In this document: positions 44,432-54,433 of the stretch, one piece after another
Position numbering within the stretch: the first letter of the stretch is position 1
Layout of the letters: the number at the start of each line of letters is the position of its first letter
DNA from: Paenalicyclobacillus ferrooxydans
GTDB lineage: Bacteria; Bacillota; Bacilli; Alicyclobacillales; Alicyclobacillaceae
Length of the DNA stretch: 64,000 bases
Assembly: GCF_001399675.1 (NCBI RefSeq)
Contig: NZ_LJCO01000026.1
Location: forward strand, 20,013 to 84,012
Direction of reading: 5' to 3'
Translations under genes and position numbers: made by a program
Notes under the pieces: generated by a model
Seen by the model: the letters and a program-made list of their open reading frames with translations, nothing else
Database searches by the model: none
Told to the model about the DNA's origin: nothing

Positions 44432-44706
44432 TTGTCTGCCTCCTGGTGTACAAAGGCTTCTCCTCTGTACTCGTCACGGATTATCAATCGTGTAAGTGCG
44501 ATTAGTCAACAAAAAAGCGATAATTGGGGAAGGCTTTAGAAGTGAGTTTGCAGCGACTAAATCAGCCTGTGAGAAGGTACTTACTCAGTGCTGCGACCCA
44601 ATTGCACAACATCGTGAGAAGAAGGACAATCTAAAGAGGCGGCCTGGGGATATGTGTGATTGTTAGCCGATCAGCAGTCTGCACGAGATTCGACAGACAA
44701 CCAGTC
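44432..44706. other. Intergenic region with no clear feature
   Basis: Between the divergent VIT1-type and thioesterase genes. No ORF, repeat or RNA class is convincing. It presumably carries both promoters. Confidence 0.5.
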
Positions 44707-44710
44707 TTTG

Positions 44711-44764
44711 AAGGACACTCAAGGTCTCAAGGACACTCAAGGTCTCAAGGACACTCAAGGCCTC
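44711..44764 (+). repeat. Three 18-bp tandem repeats
   Basis: aaggacactcaaggtctc occurs three times head to tail, the last with one change, ahead of the thioesterase gene. Confidence 0.95.
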
Positions 44765-44859
44765 AAAGGCACATGAACAAACTCAACGGGCCGCCCGTCT
44801 TGAAGAAATGAAACAGTCTGCAGTGGAAAAGAAAAATAGTTTTCAAAGGAGTTTTGAGA

Positions 44860-45393
44860 GTGGAGAAGGTACAAGAGGCAAGGTACTGTAAAGAGTCGCG
44901 GTGTGTAAAGATTAGTCGAGTGTTTCCAACTGATCTCAATGACCATAATACGATGTTCGGCGGGAAGCTGATGGCCTATATAGATGACGTGGCATCGATT
45001 TCGGCAGCGAGGCACTGCAGAACGGAGACGGTGACAGCGTCGACGGACTCGGTGGATTTTCTCTGCCCGATCCCCCAATCGTACTCCGTCTGTTTGACCT
45101 CTTTCGTCACATCGACGGGGCACAGTTCAATGGAGATATTTGTGAAGGTGATCATTGAGAACCTCAGAACCGGTGAACGAAAAATTGCGGCCACCGCCTT
45201 CCTAACCTTTGTTGCACTTGACGATGATGGGCGGCCAATCCCTGTGCCTAGCGTGATCCCAGAGACTGACGAGGAAAAAAAGCTGTTTGAGACGGCACCA
45301 AAGCGAGCCGAACGTAGGAAGCTCCATCGGAGCGAGAGTAAACAGTTAGCGGCTCATTTGACGGTAGACAAGTTCTGGGACGTTCAAGCTTGA
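44860..45393 (+). CDS. Acyl-CoA thioesterase (hotdog fold)
   Basis: A cytoplasmic acyl-CoA hydrolase of the YciA/BFIT type. The hotdog signature is DLNDHNTMFGGKLMAYIDDVA, followed by VDFLCPIP and MEIFVKVIIENLRTGER. GTG 44860 lies eight bases after AAAGGAG; TTG 44854 is too close to it. A ~40-residue charged C-terminal tail follows the domain. Preferred chain length unknown. Confidence 0.88.
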   Translation: MEKVQEARYCKESRCVKISRVFPTDLNDHNTMFGGKLMAYIDDVASISAARHCRTETVTASTDSVDFLCPIPQSYSVCLTSFVTSTGHSSMEIFVKVIIENLRTGERKIAATAFLTFVALDDDGRPIPVPSVIPETDEEKKLFETAPKRAERRKLHRSESKQLAAHLTVDKFWDVQA

Positions 45394-45522
45394 GGAATAG
45401 GCAAGTGTTCACGAGTGTTTGACCGCCCGGCGTCGTAAATTTGCGTGATTTCCAAATTGTTGCCTATTTTTGAATGGAAATTTGGTAGAGTAAATATGAG
45501 CTCGAACTTTAGGAGGGGTCCC

Positions 45523-46479
45523 ATGTCAGCCATGAAGTATCGCCGCCTCGGGCGGTCCGGGGTAAAAGTCAGTGAGATCAGCTTAGGTTCTTGGCTTACA
45601 TACGGTGGGTCTGTTGAAGATGAGACGGCCATTGCCTGTATCGACAGAGCGTATGAGCTCGGCATCAACTTCTTTGACACAGCGAACGTGTATCGCCGCG
45701 GTGAAGCAGAGAAGGTGGTTGGAAAGGCACTCGGTAAATACCCTCGCGACTCGTTCGTGCTGGCGACCAAAGGTTTTGGTCAAATGGGGGATGGACCGAA
45801 TGACAGAGGGCTGTCCCGTAAACACATTTTTGAACAGGTTCACGCGTCGTTGAAACGATTGAATGTAGATTACATTGACCTCTGGCAGTGTCATCGCTAT
45901 GACACGGAAACTCCGCTGGATGAGACACTCCGAGCCATCGATGACCTTGTCCGTCAGGGCAAGATCCTCTACGCAGGCGTCAGCGAGTGGAGTGCCGTGC
46001 AGATTCAGGACGCTTTGCACCTCGCAGACAAGTTTTTGCTCGATCGCATTGTCTCGAATCAACCGCAATACAGTATGTTGGAAAGATATATTGAGAAGGA
46101 CATCATTCCGCTTTGTGAACGTGAGGGGATCGGTCAGGTTGTCTGGTCACCGCTTGCGCAAGGCGTGTTAACAGGTAAATATCGCCCGGGATCAGCCCAT
46201 CCCGAGGGTTCGCGTGCGACCCATCCGGCAACGAGCGGTGCGATTTCGAGACTGCTTACGGAAGAGAACCTTCAGAGGGTGGAGCAGTTGCGGGCCATTG
46301 CAGAACAAAAGGATTGCACATTGGCTCAGCTCGCCCTGGCTTGGGTGCTCCGTCAACCGAATGTATCGTCTGCGATTGTCGGTGCGTCTCGTCCGTCCCA
46401 AGTAGACGACAACGTAGGCGCGGTCAATGTAGAGCTCACTGACGAGGATGTCACCGAGATCGAAAAGATCTTGGCATAA
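45523..46479 (+). CDS. Aldo/keto reductase
   Basis: An NADPH-dependent TIM-barrel oxidoreductase. The catalytic tetrad is visible: Asp and Tyr in NFFDTANVYRRGEAE, Lys in LATKGFG and His in WQCHRYD. The NADPH-binding end reads SAIVGASRPSQVDDN. It resembles potassium-channel-beta-like reductases (YghZ-type). ATG 45523 follows AGGAGGGG; the upstream in-frame ATG at 45445 has no ribosome site. pepF follows 30 bp later, perhaps in one transcript. Confidence 0.9.
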   Translation: MSAMKYRRLGRSGVKVSEISLGSWLTYGGSVEDETAIACIDRAYELGINFFDTANVYRRGEAEKVVGKALGKYPRDSFVLATKGFGQMGDGPNDRGLSRKHIFEQVHASLKRLNVDYIDLWQCHRYDTETPLDETLRAIDDLVRQGKILYAGVSEWSAVQIQDALHLADKFLLDRIVSNQPQYSMLERYIEKDIIPLCEREGIGQVVWSPLAQGVLTGKYRPGSAHPEGSRATHPATSGAISRLLTEENLQRVEQLRAIAEQKDCTLAQLALAWVLRQPNVSSAIVGASRPSQVDDNVGAVNVELTDEDVTEIEKILA

Positions 46480-46509
46480 GATATAAGCAAAATTGAGGGG
46501 GAAACCGGG

Positions 46510-48315
46510 ATGGCAGAGAGGCTAAAGAGGTCACAGGTACCAGTCGAAGAAACCTGGAACCTGACAGATTTGTACGAGACAGCTGAGGCATGGGAAAATG
46601 AGCTTGCCGCTATCCAAAGTGCATTCGGCGGCGTTGGACAATACAAGGGTCGACTTGCTGAAAACGGTCAAGTCGTACTTGAATGCCTCGACGCGCGTGA
46701 AGCGCTTGCTGTTCGTCTTACGCGTGCAAGCACCTACGCCAGCTTGAAGTTTTCGGCTGATGGGTCCGATCCGGAAAACCAGATCAACGCTGACAAGGTG
46801 GCGTCACTTGGCGGTCAATTCAATGCGGCAACGTCGTTTATTGAATCAGAACTGTTAGAGCTTCCGGCAGGGGCGATTGAGGACTACCTCGAATCTACAC
46901 CTGGCCTCTCGGTGCACCAAAAGTACTTGACTGAGCTCGCAGAGTACAAGCCGCACCGTCTGTCTGCAGAGACAGAGGCTGTGCTTGCGGCCCTCGGCCC
47001 CGTCCATGCAGCACCATACTCTATCTACCAGCGCAGCAAGGCTTCTGATATGGAGTTTGAATCCGTCGTGGACGACAACGGGAATGAACACGCAATGTCG
47101 GCTGCACTCTACGAGGATAAGTTTGAGCAATCGTCTGACACCAATCTCCGCCGCGCCGCATTTCAGTCATTTGCGAAGACACTCGGTCAGTACCAGAACA
47201 CGATTGCAGCAGCGTACGCAACGGAAGTCAAGAAGCAAGTAACACTCGCGAAATTGCGCAATTATTCCTCAGTCACAGAGATGCTGTTGCAGCCGCAGCA
47301 GGTGCCAGTAGAGCTGTATAACAACCTGCTCGATGTTATTCAAGCGGAACTTGCCCCGCACATGCGTCGTTTGGCTCGGTTGCGCCAGCGTGTACTCGGC
47401 CTCGATAAAATGTTGCACTGTGATTTGAAAGCCCCGCTTGATCCGGCATTTCAACCGAAGACAACGTATGAAGAGGCATCCGAAACGATCCTCGGGGCAC
47501 TATCTGTGCTTGGAGAAGAATATACAGATATCATCCGCAAAGGATTGACGAATCGTTGGGTCGATCTCGCTGACAACGTCGGCAAATCGACCGGTGCCTT
47601 CTGTTCCAGTCCATACGGTGTTCACCCATACATCCTGATAACCTGGACAGACAATATGAGGAGTACGTTTGTGCTCGCGCATGAACTGGGGCACGCAGGT
47701 CACTTCTCCTTGGCGCAGAAGAACCAGCGTTTCGTCAACACGCGTCCATCGATGACGTTTGTCGAGGCACCGTCGACGATGAACGAGATGCTGCTTGGTC
47801 AATACATCTTGAAACGTTCCACAGATCCAAAGATGCGTCGCTGGGTCATCATGCAGTTGCTTGGAACGTACTACCATAACTACGTAACCCATTTGCTTGA
47901 AGGTGAACTCCAACGTCGTGTTTACAAACTGGCTGACGCTGGACAGCCCTTGACCGCAAGTCTCCTGTGCGAATTGAAGGGGAATGTGCTCTCCGATTTC
48001 TGGGGCGATGCGGTTGAGATCGACGATGCAGCCAAGTTGACCTGGATGCGCCAACCACACTACTATATGGGGTTGTATCCTTACACATACTCCGCCGGAC
48101 TCACTGTGTCGACGGCAGCTGCGCAGCGGATCGCAGAGGAAGGACAACCAGCTGTTGACGATTGGCTGAAGGTCCTCAAAGCAGGCGGAACGAAGAAGCC
48201 GTTGGAACTCATGAAGATGGCCGGGGTTGATATGTCTACGCCGGAACCCATCTCCCGTGCAGTGGCTTATGTTGGATCACTCGTTGACGAATTGGAGAAA
48301 AGCTTCACTGTCTGA
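46510..48315 (+). CDS. pepF: Oligoendopeptidase F
   Basis: A cytoplasmic M3 zinc metallopeptidase that cleaves medium-length peptides. The zinc motif is LAHELGHAGH, with a downstream Glu in TFVEAPSTMNEM. The helical N-terminal half is typical, as is the N-terminal VEETWNLTDLYE. Length 601 aa is normal. GAGGGGGAAA precedes the ATG. It would process peptides imported by the Opp system farther downstream. Confidence 0.94.
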   Translation: MAERLKRSQVPVEETWNLTDLYETAEAWENELAAIQSAFGGVGQYKGRLAENGQVVLECLDAREALAVRLTRASTYASLKFSADGSDPENQINADKVASLGGQFNAATSFIESELLELPAGAIEDYLESTPGLSVHQKYLTELAEYKPHRLSAETEAVLAALGPVHAAPYSIYQRSKASDMEFESVVDDNGNEHAMSAALYEDKFEQSSDTNLRRAAFQSFAKTLGQYQNTIAAAYATEVKKQVTLAKLRNYSSVTEMLLQPQQVPVELYNNLLDVIQAELAPHMRRLARLRQRVLGLDKMLHCDLKAPLDPAFQPKTTYEEASETILGALSVLGEEYTDIIRKGLTNRWVDLADNVGKSTGAFCSSPYGVHPYILITWTDNMRSTFVLAHELGHAGHFSLAQKNQRFVNTRPSMTFVEAPSTMNEMLLGQYILKRSTDPKMRRWVIMQLLGTYYHNYVTHLLEGELQRRVYKLADAGQPLTASLLCELKGNVLSDFWGDAVEIDDAAKLTWMRQPHYYMGLYPYTYSAGLTVSTAAAQRIAEEGQPAVDDWLKVLKAGGTKKPLELMKMAGVDMSTPEPISRAVAYVGSLVDELEKSFTV

Positions 48316-48416
48316 TTGATTCATGCCATGCCTGGAGGATGCCTCTCACTCCGCGTCCTCCGGGACATCCAGACGGGTCTGACTCGTTGGGCCCGAAAAA
48401 CCAAAGAGGTGACACG

Positions 48417-48683
48417 ATGGAGATGGAGTACAACCAGCAAATGAAGAACCGTTTGCGGCGGATTGAGGGGCAAATCCGTGGGGTACTTGGCATGATGGAA
48501 GATCAGAAAGAGTGTAAGGATGTCGTAAATCAACTCTCTGCTATTCGTGCTGCGGTAGATCGGGTTATCCTGTACGTCATTGGCAATAACATGGAGAAGT
48601 GCATTCGCGATGAAATCGACGGTGGTAACGGATCCGAAGCGGTGATTCAAGAGGCCATCGACCTGTTGCTCAAGAGTCGGTAA
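48417..48683 (+). CDS. CsoR/FrmR family repressor, CstR-like
   Basis: An all-helical tetrameric DNA-binding repressor. Two cysteines are conserved, in EDQKECKDVV and NNMEKCIRDE. The residue that is His in copper-sensing CsoR is Tyr here (ILYVIGNN). Spacing and surroundings resemble CstR, which senses persulfides, more than CsoR as I recall them. ATG 48417 follows GAGGTG. No sulfurtransferase (cst) operon is next to it; the bacillithiol pair yojF-bshB2 follows. Sulfide sensing is an inference. Confidence 0.85.
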   Translation: MEMEYNQQMKNRLRRIEGQIRGVLGMMEDQKECKDVVNQLSAIRAAVDRVILYVIGNNMEKCIRDEIDGGNGSEAVIQEAIDLLLKSR

Positions 48684-48770
48684 GTTCCACACCATACTGA
48701 CTTCTTGTAATCTATGAATTTGAGGTAAGCAGGTTTGTCGAGTATCATGGTTTTGGGAAGGTGATTAAAA

Positions 48771-49121
48771 GTGGGACCAATCGATAAGGAAGCCGTGCAG
48801 TCAGCAATTGAGCGGTTCGTTGGGCAAGAAGTCTACTTGCATCTTGAAACCACCAACGGCGCTTATGCTGCTCACCGTGCAGAAAGCGCAATGGCTGTGT
48901 GCGCATACATTCGAAATGGGAAGATCCAATTCGAACGAGGAACGATTCAAGGCGACGGTCCGTATCGTGTTGGACTGAAGATGGATGGCGGTTGGACCTA
49001 CGCCGAAGGACTGACAGATTGGGAGATTGACTCGGAGGGACGACTCCTGCTTGCTGGCAACGACTCCGAAGGTCGACTGGCTGTGGCTCTCGAGTTGAGC
49101 CTGACGCCGTTTCCGATGTGA
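48771..49121 (+). CDS. yojF: YojF family protein (DUF1806)
   Basis: A small soluble protein (116 aa) of the DUF1806 family, encoded next to bshB2 in Bacillus subtilis (yojF-yojG). It begins with an amphipathic helix (AVQSAIERFVGQEVYLHLET) followed by beta strands. The GTG start has GGAAGGTGAT upstream. Function is unproven but linkage to the bacillithiol deacetylase suggests a helper role. Confidence 0.85.
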   Translation: MGPIDKEAVQSAIERFVGQEVYLHLETTNGAYAAHRAESAMAVCAYIRNGKIQFERGTIQGDGPYRVGLKMDGGWTYAEGLTDWEIDSEGRLLLAGNDSEGRLAVALELSLTPFPM

Positions 49122-49295
49122 TCAACTCACAATGTGTGATGTGACGTAGTCCTAAGTTTCGACGAGACTAAGTGCTGATTTCTGATGGAGTTGTGGCTCC
49201 GATGAAGTCCTGGTTTCTGATGAAGTTGTGATTGCGGAAGAAGCTGATTGGAAATCGAAAGGATTAAAAGTGAAGTAGAGAGGAGCAGTGGCGTC

Positions 49296-49967
49296 ATGGA
49301 ACGACATGTACTGGTGGTGTATCCGCATCCGGATGACGAGTCATTCGGCAAGGCTGGGACACTGGCACTTTACACCGCGGCCGGGACGCCCGTCACTCTG
49401 ATTTGCGGCACGCTGGGACAAATGGGGCGAAACATGGGGAAACCGTTCTTTGCAAACCGGGAGACGCTGCCGGTGTTGCGTGAACAGGAGCTCCGGGACG
49501 CCTGTGATGTCCTTGGCATTCGTGATTTGCGGTTGCTGCGATTGCGGGATAAGACACTCGAGTTTGAGGACCCAGAGGTCCTAGCTGATCACGTTGAGAA
49601 GGTGATCCGCGAGGTCAACCCCTCACTGGTGATGACTTTTTACCCCAAGCATGGCGTGCACCCAGACCATAACGCACTTGCAGAGGCGACGGTGCGGGCC
49701 GTTGCACGGCTTCCGAAGGACGAGAGACCCATTGTGTACGGTTCTCCTGTTACGCAGAATGCGCGTGAAGTTCTCGGCCCACCTGATGTTGTGAACGATG
49801 TTTCGAGTGTACTTGATACAAAGATGGGTGCTATTAGAGCACACAAGTCTCAGTCGCAGGCAATGCTTGAAGGCGTTCAAAAGCGTATGGAATCCGATCC
49901 AGAGTTCAAGGAACAGTATTCTAAGTTCATGACCCAAGAGGCGTTCTGGATCGTTCCGATCGACTGA
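49296..49967 (+). CDS. bshB2: Bacillithiol biosynthesis deacetylase BshB2
   Basis: A LmbE-type zinc deacetylase that removes the acetyl group from GlcNAc-malate during bacillithiol synthesis. Metal ligands are in VVYPHPDDESFG (His and Asp) and HGVHPDHNALAE (His). Also present are LICGTLGQMGRNMG and a C-terminal EAFWIVP. ATG 49296 follows GAGAGGAG; the longer frame upstream has no ribosome site. With yojF it forms the Bacillus-like pair. Confidence 0.9.
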   Translation: MERHVLVVYPHPDDESFGKAGTLALYTAAGTPVTLICGTLGQMGRNMGKPFFANRETLPVLREQELRDACDVLGIRDLRLLRLRDKTLEFEDPEVLADHVEKVIREVNPSLVMTFYPKHGVHPDHNALAEATVRAVARLPKDERPIVYGSPVTQNAREVLGPPDVVNDVSSVLDTKMGAIRAHKSQSQAMLEGVQKRMESDPEFKEQYSKFMTQEAFWIVPID

Positions 49968-50085
49968 TCGTACGGATTGACTGACCGTACCGATTGACTG
50001 GTCGTACGGATTGACTGATCGTTCCGATTTACTGACGGATCGCCCAACTGATTGAACATGGATTGAACATGGATTGAACATGGAT
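49965..50085 (+). repeat. Short tandem repeats after bshB2
   Basis: Four imperfect copies of gattgactgatcgtacg are followed by three of aacatggattg. Confidence 0.9.
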
Positions 50086-50128
50086 TTTAACCTTCGGTTA
50101 AATTTCATTCGATATGGACTGAGGTAAC

Positions 50129-50168
50129 CAGGCACCTGCACTCAACTGAGTTTGATGGCGGGTGCCTG
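50129..50168. other. Hairpin between bshB2 and tag
   Basis: Arms caggcacc and ggtgcctg around a ~24-base loop. Possible weak terminator; the T-run (agtgttt) is poor. Confidence 0.5.
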
Positions 50169-50208
50169 AGTGTTTACTGGTGTAGGCATTCTGGGGGGTG
50201 GGTTACAT

Positions 50209-50790
50209 ATGAGCAACATGGACAAGCAGTGTCGGTGTGGATGGGTCAACGAAGACGAGCTATACATTCGCTACCATGATGAGGAATGGGGAGTTCCAAT
50301 ATATAACGACCAACGCTTATTTGAGTTTCTGATTCTGGAAGGCGCCCAGGCCGGATTAAGTTGGTATACCATCCTCAAAAAACGTGAGAACTACCGGGCT
50401 GCTTTTGATGGTTTCGACTTCACAAGCATTGCCGAGTACGAGCAGTCTGACGTTGAGCGGTTGCTTCAGGATAGCGGGATCGTGCGCAATCGATTAAAGG
50501 TCTCTGCATCCATAGACAATGCAAAAGGCGCCGTAAATTTGTGCAAAGAGTTTGGGACCCTGTCAGACTACTTCTGGTCGTTTGTTGACGGCAGGCCGGT
50601 CATCAATCACTGGCCCAACCTCTCGGAGGTACCAGCACAAACCGAACTCTCAATTCGATTGAGCAAGGACTTGCAAAAACGCGGGTTCCGCTTTGTTGGC
50701 CCCACAATTATGTACTCGTTTCTGCAGGCAACCGGAATGGTCATGGATCATATCACGCCGTGCTTCCGGTACAGTGAACTGAGCGGGTGA
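50209..50790 (+). CDS. tag: DNA-3-methyladenine glycosylase I
   Basis: A base-excision repair glycosylase that removes 3-methyladenine. The zinc-binding N-terminus reads QCRCGWVNEDELYIRYHDEEWG and the C-terminal zinc residues are in MDHITPCFR (His and Cys). FLILEGAQAGLSWYTILKKR carries the catalytic Glu. Length ~193 aa is normal. ATG 50209 has a GGGGGGTGGG upstream; the in-frame start at 50170 is rejected. Confidence 0.93.
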   Translation: MSNMDKQCRCGWVNEDELYIRYHDEEWGVPIYNDQRLFEFLILEGAQAGLSWYTILKKRENYRAAFDGFDFTSIAEYEQSDVERLLQDSGIVRNRLKVSASIDNAKGAVNLCKEFGTLSDYFWSFVDGRPVINHWPNLSEVPAQTELSIRLSKDLQKRGFRFVGPTIMYSFLQATGMVMDHITPCFRYSELSG

Positions 50791-50906
50791 CATGATTTTG
50801 CGCTCAGCGGAGTTTTGAAGCTGACAGACACTGCAACAGACACGACCGTGCAAAGATAAGTCCTTAAACTTCTCTTATCTTGCAAAATCACCGTTTCGTA
50901 ACGCCT

Positions 50907-51167
50907 TTAAGACCTAAATCTTCCTCTATGCCCTGATTTCTGCCTCGTTCCGGGTAGTTCGCCCTCCTTAACGAACTTTTTGACCTCTGTTTTCTTACGC
51001 CAGTTCACCACGCTGCTATGAACGAACATTTTTTCCCTTGTGCAGTCTTTCTGTTCATCCAAAAACTTCATCGTCTCGTTTTCTGGGAAAATACCCCGTT
51101 TAAGTGAACTCATTCCGGGAATTCTTCCCGCCACAATTTGGTCCATTGCTGTCGACAAGGAACCCAT
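50907..51167 (-). CDS. Hypothetical ORF, 86 aa (doubtful)
   Basis: A basic, Lys/Glu-rich ORF (MKFLDEQKDCTREKMFVHSS region) with coding-like composition but no clear ribosome binding site or recognisable family. It lies in the ~730-bp gap between tag and oppD. Could be a relic. Low confidence. Confidence 0.3.
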   Translation of the reverse strand: MGSLSTAMDQIVAGRIPGMSSLKRGIFPENETMKFLDEQKDCTREKMFVHSSVVNWRKKTEVKKFVKEGELPGTRQKSGHRGRFRS

Positions 51168-51516
51168 GCGACCATAACAAACGGGATAAACTCCGACTTA
51201 CACTGTCTACGATGTTTCGCCAGACCCGTGTTTGGCGATCACGGTCTCCGCACATGATACAAACGTCAACAGGTCCACAATTCGGTGTATCCGCTCGTTA
51301 CCTGAGACCAGCGGCCGGTTTTTGCGTTCCCTACGCCGGGTGGCCTGAGTCGCAATGAGCTGGCCGCCACCGCGGAGGGTTGCGCGCCTGAGCAGCAGGC
51401 TCACGCATCCTTGCCGCCGCTGCTGCCGCGGAGGCCGCCCAAGGCGAGCCTCAAATGACGGTCGCCACCGCTTCAACCCCAGTGGACCCTTGATTGGCAT
51501 GGAAGAGGTGAATGGA
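51168..51516. other. Upstream region of the opp operon
   Basis: GC-rich region before oppD with no convincing gene. The frame open from 51355 gives an Arg/Pro/Cys-rich, non-protein-like sequence. No riboswitch recognised; it presumably contains the opp promoter. Confidence 0.5.
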
Positions 51517-52497
51517 ATGTCCAATGTACTTGAGGTCAAAGACCTGGAGATACAGTTTGAGATTGATGAAAAGTATTACTCAGCTGTGAAGGATGTCAGT
51601 TTCTATATACGCGAAGGCGAGACACTCGGCCTGGTTGGTGAATCCGGTTGCGGTAAGAGCGTTACCTCCTTGTCCATTATGCGACTGCTTCAAGACACGG
51701 CGAAGGTGTCTGGGGCAATTCTCTACAACGGTGAAAACTTGCTTGAGCTTGGGCCTGCAAAAATGCGGGGAATCCGTGGTAATGAGATCAGCATGATCTT
51801 TCAAGAACCTATGACATCGCTGAATCCTGTGCACCGCATTGGCCGACAAATTGGGGAGAGTCTCATGCTTCACAAAGGACTCAGCGCCAGTGAGGCAAGA
51901 CTCGAGGCCATTGAACTTTTGCGCAAGGTCGGTATCCCGAGACCGGATGAGGTTGTTGACGATTATCCGCACCAGTTTTCCGGCGGTATGCGGCAGCGTG
52001 TCATGATCGCCATTGCCATGGCCTGTCAGCCGAAGCTGCTGATTGCAGACGAGCCGACGACGGCTCTTGATGTTACTATCCAGGCGCAGATCCTCGATTT
52101 GATGCGGAAGCTGGCTGCCGAGAACAACATGGCTATTCTGCTTATCACGCACGACCTCGGTGTCGTTGCAGAAATGTGCGACCGTGTTGCCGTCATGTAC
52201 GCAGGAAAGATCATGGAACAGGGTCCGGTGCGCGAAGTTTTCCGCAATCCGCAGAACCCGTACACCATCGGCCTGATGAACTCAATTCCGAAACTGGAAG
52301 GTCCGCGTATGCGCTTGCAGCCGATTGAAGGGAACGTCCCATCCGTGCGCAATATGCCGCAGGGATGCCGGTTCGCTGCTCGGTGCCCGTATGTCATGGA
52401 CATTTGCCGGGAGCAAGACCCAGGCCTGCTCGGTGCAGGACCGGAACATATTTCACGTTGCTGGCTCCAAGCCGACAGGGAGGTGCAGACACAATGA
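51517..52497 (+). CDS. oppD: Oligopeptide ABC transporter ATPase OppD-like
   Basis: One of two ATPases of a peptide importer. Walker [11 protein letters not shown], signature FSGGMRQRV, Walker [13 protein letters not shown] and switch LITHDLGV are present. The C-terminal OppD/F extension has [16 protein letters not shown] and further Cys residues that can bind an iron-sulfur cluster in some homologues. ATG 51517 follows GAAGAGGTG. The stop overlaps oppF in ATGA. Confidence 0.9.
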   Translation: MSNVLEVKDLEIQFEIDEKYYSAVKDVSFYIREGETLGLVGESGCGKSVTSLSIMRLLQDTAKVSGAILYNGENLLELGPAKMRGIRGNEISMIFQEPMTSLNPVHRIGRQIGESLMLHKGLSASEARLEAIELLRKVGIPRPDEVVDDYPHQFSGGMRQRVMIAIAMACQPKLLIADEPTTALDVTIQAQILDLMRKLAAENNMAILLITHDLGVVAEMCDRVAVMYAGKIMEQGPVREVFRNPQNPYTIGLMNSIPKLEGPRMRLQPIEGNVPSVRNMPQGCRFAARCPYVMDICREQDPGLLGAGPEHISRCWLQADREVQTQ

Positions 52498-53462
52498 CCG
52501 AAGCACTTTTAGATGTTCAAGATCTGAAAAAATATTTTCCGATTAGGCGTGGTGTCCTGCAACGCGTTGTCGGGCAGGTGCGCGCTGTAGACGGTATCAC
52601 GTTCTCCGTCATGCCGGGCGAGACGCTCGGCGTGGTCGGTGAGTCCGGTTGCGGGAAGTCAACTATGGCACGCACAATCTTACGCCTCCTTGAACCGACG
52701 AGCGGAAAGGTCGAATTCGAAGGCAAGAATGTCGTCGGGCTCTCCAAAAACGAGATGCGTGCGATGCGTCGCGAGATGCAGATTGTCTTCCAGGACCCGT
52801 ACGCTTCCTTGAATCCGCGTTACACCATCGGCAAAACACTGCTCGAACCGATGGAGATTCACCACTTGCACACAGCCTCGGCTCGCAAACAGCGCGTCGC
52901 GGACCTGCTTGACCGAGTGGGGCTCGATCCCGATTACACGAACCGGTTTGCTCATGAGTTTTCCGGTGGGCAGCGTCAGCGTATCGGGATCGCGCGGGCG
53001 TTGACGGTGAACCCGAAACTGCTGATTCTCGACGAACCCGTTGCAGCCCTTGACGTGTCCGTGCAGTCCCAGGTCTTGAACTTGCTGAAAGACCTGCAGG
53101 ATGACCTTGACTTGACGTACATCTTTGTCGCGCACGACCTCAGTGTCGTCCGCTATATCAGCGACCGAGTGCTGGTTCTGTATCTTGGCCACATGGCAGA
53201 ACTGGCCGATGCGGATGAGGTGTTTGCCGATCCGTTGCATCCTTACACACGCGCACTGCTGTCGGCCGTCCCGGTGACGGACCCCGATCAGAAACGGGAG
53301 CGGATCATCCTGAAAGGTGACCTGCCGAGTCCTGCGAATCCACCCGCCGGGTGCCCGTTTCACACGCGCTGCCCCGCAGCGATGGAGATCTGCAGCAAAC
53401 AGGTTCCTGCTTGGCAAGAAGCGAAACCCGGACATCTTGTAGCTTGCCACCTGTACCAATGA
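52494..53462 (+). CDS. oppF: Oligopeptide ABC transporter ATPase OppF-like
   Basis: Second ATPase of the importer. Walker [12 protein letters not shown], signature [10 protein letters not shown], Walker [13 protein letters not shown] and switch FVAHDLSV. The C-terminus has [14 protein letters not shown]. The ATG overlaps the oppD stop (ATGA), a clear sign of coupling; GGGAGGTG precedes it. Longer upstream frame is rejected. Confidence 0.92.
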   Translation: MTEALLDVQDLKKYFPIRRGVLQRVVGQVRAVDGITFSVMPGETLGVVGESGCGKSTMARTILRLLEPTSGKVEFEGKNVVGLSKNEMRAMRREMQIVFQDPYASLNPRYTIGKTLLEPMEIHHLHTASARKQRVADLLDRVGLDPDYTNRFAHEFSGGQRQRIGIARALTVNPKLLILDEPVAALDVSVQSQVLNLLKDLQDDLDLTYIFVAHDLSVVRYISDRVLVLYLGHMAELADADEVFADPLHPYTRALLSAVPVTDPDQKRERIILKGDLPSPANPPAGCPFHTRCPAAMEICSKQVPAWQEAKPGHLVACHLYQ

Positions 53463-53493
53463 CAGAGACGGCAGAGAGGAGTGTGATGACCAC

Positions 53494-54405
53494 GTGAGTG
53501 TACAAAACGCCAGTGCCGCGATTGGCGGTGCATCAAAGAGCCAGAAAAAGTCGCGAGGAGCCCTATTTTGGAAGTCGGTGCGCAAATTTCCAATGGTCTA
53601 CGTCGGAGGGCTGATTGTCTTTCTGCTTGTGATTTGTGCGGTGTTTGCGCCCGTGTTGGCGCTGCACAATCCGATTACACAGTACCAAAACGGATTGCAT
53701 ATGGACGGTACGCCTGTCGGGCCGAGCAAGTTCTTTCCATTTGGCGCGGACGACGTAGGGCGCGATGTCTACTCGAGACTGATATACGGCAGCCGGGTTT
53801 CCTTGATTGTCGGATTCGTTGCAACGGCCATCAGTCTGTTGATTGGCACAACCTTGGGCCTCATCTCAGGCTATTTTGGCGGGTTCATCGACACCGTGAT
53901 TATGCGGATTACCGACACCATTTTGGCCTTCCCGTTCTTGCTCTTTGCTTTGGCGCTTGTGACCATTCTTGGATCCAGTTTGACTAACGTGCTGATTGCC
54001 ATCGGCATTCTCGGGTGGGGCGTCATGGCGCGTGTGGTTCGCGGCCAGGTGCTCTCAGTCAAGGAGTTTGAGTATGTCCAGGCGGCCCGTGCTCTTGGAG
54101 CGTCGACACCGAGGATTCTGTTTCGCGTCATCCTGCCGAACATTCTTGGTCCAATTATTGTTCTTGCAACCTTGGCGGTCAGCCAAAACATCCTCGTCGA
54201 AGCAGGTCTCAGCTTTCTCGGTGTGGGCGTTCAGCCCCCGACACCGAGTTGGGGCAATATGATTTACGCTGGAGTTCAGGATTACCAGTTTGCACCGTGG
54301 TTGATGGTCTACCCAGGCGTCGCGCTTTTGCTCGCAGTCCTCGGATTCAACCTGCTTGGTGACGGACTTCGTGACATCCTCGATCCGAGGAACGCAACGC
54401 ATTAG
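53494..54405 (+). CDS. oppC: Oligopeptide ABC transporter permease OppC-like
   Basis: A membrane permease with about six helices. The N-terminal ~25 residues are polar. FPFGADDVGRDVYSRLIYGSR is the typical OppC periplasmic segment, and the EAA loop is YVQAARALGASTPRILFRVI. FLGVGVQPPTPSWGNMI is also diagnostic. GTG start after GAGAGGAG, with somewhat long spacing. Confidence 0.9.
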   Translation: MSVQNASAAIGGASKSQKKSRGALFWKSVRKFPMVYVGGLIVFLLVICAVFAPVLALHNPITQYQNGLHMDGTPVGPSKFFPFGADDVGRDVYSRLIYGSRVSLIVGFVATAISLLIGTTLGLISGYFGGFIDTVIMRITDTILAFPFLLFALALVTILGSSLTNVLIAIGILGWGVMARVVRGQVLSVKEFEYVQAARALGASTPRILFRVILPNILGPIIVLATLAVSQNILVEAGLSFLGVGVQPPTPSWGNMIYAGVQDYQFAPWLMVYPGVALLLAVLGFNLLGDGLRDILDPRNATH

Positions 54406-54433
54406 AATCTGAACGCCGAAAGGAGGGGAAGAC

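Noticed and set aside
51355..51516. N-terminal extension of OppD rich in Arg, Pro and Cys
   Set aside because: Not protein-like; a proper ribosome site and family start are at 51517.
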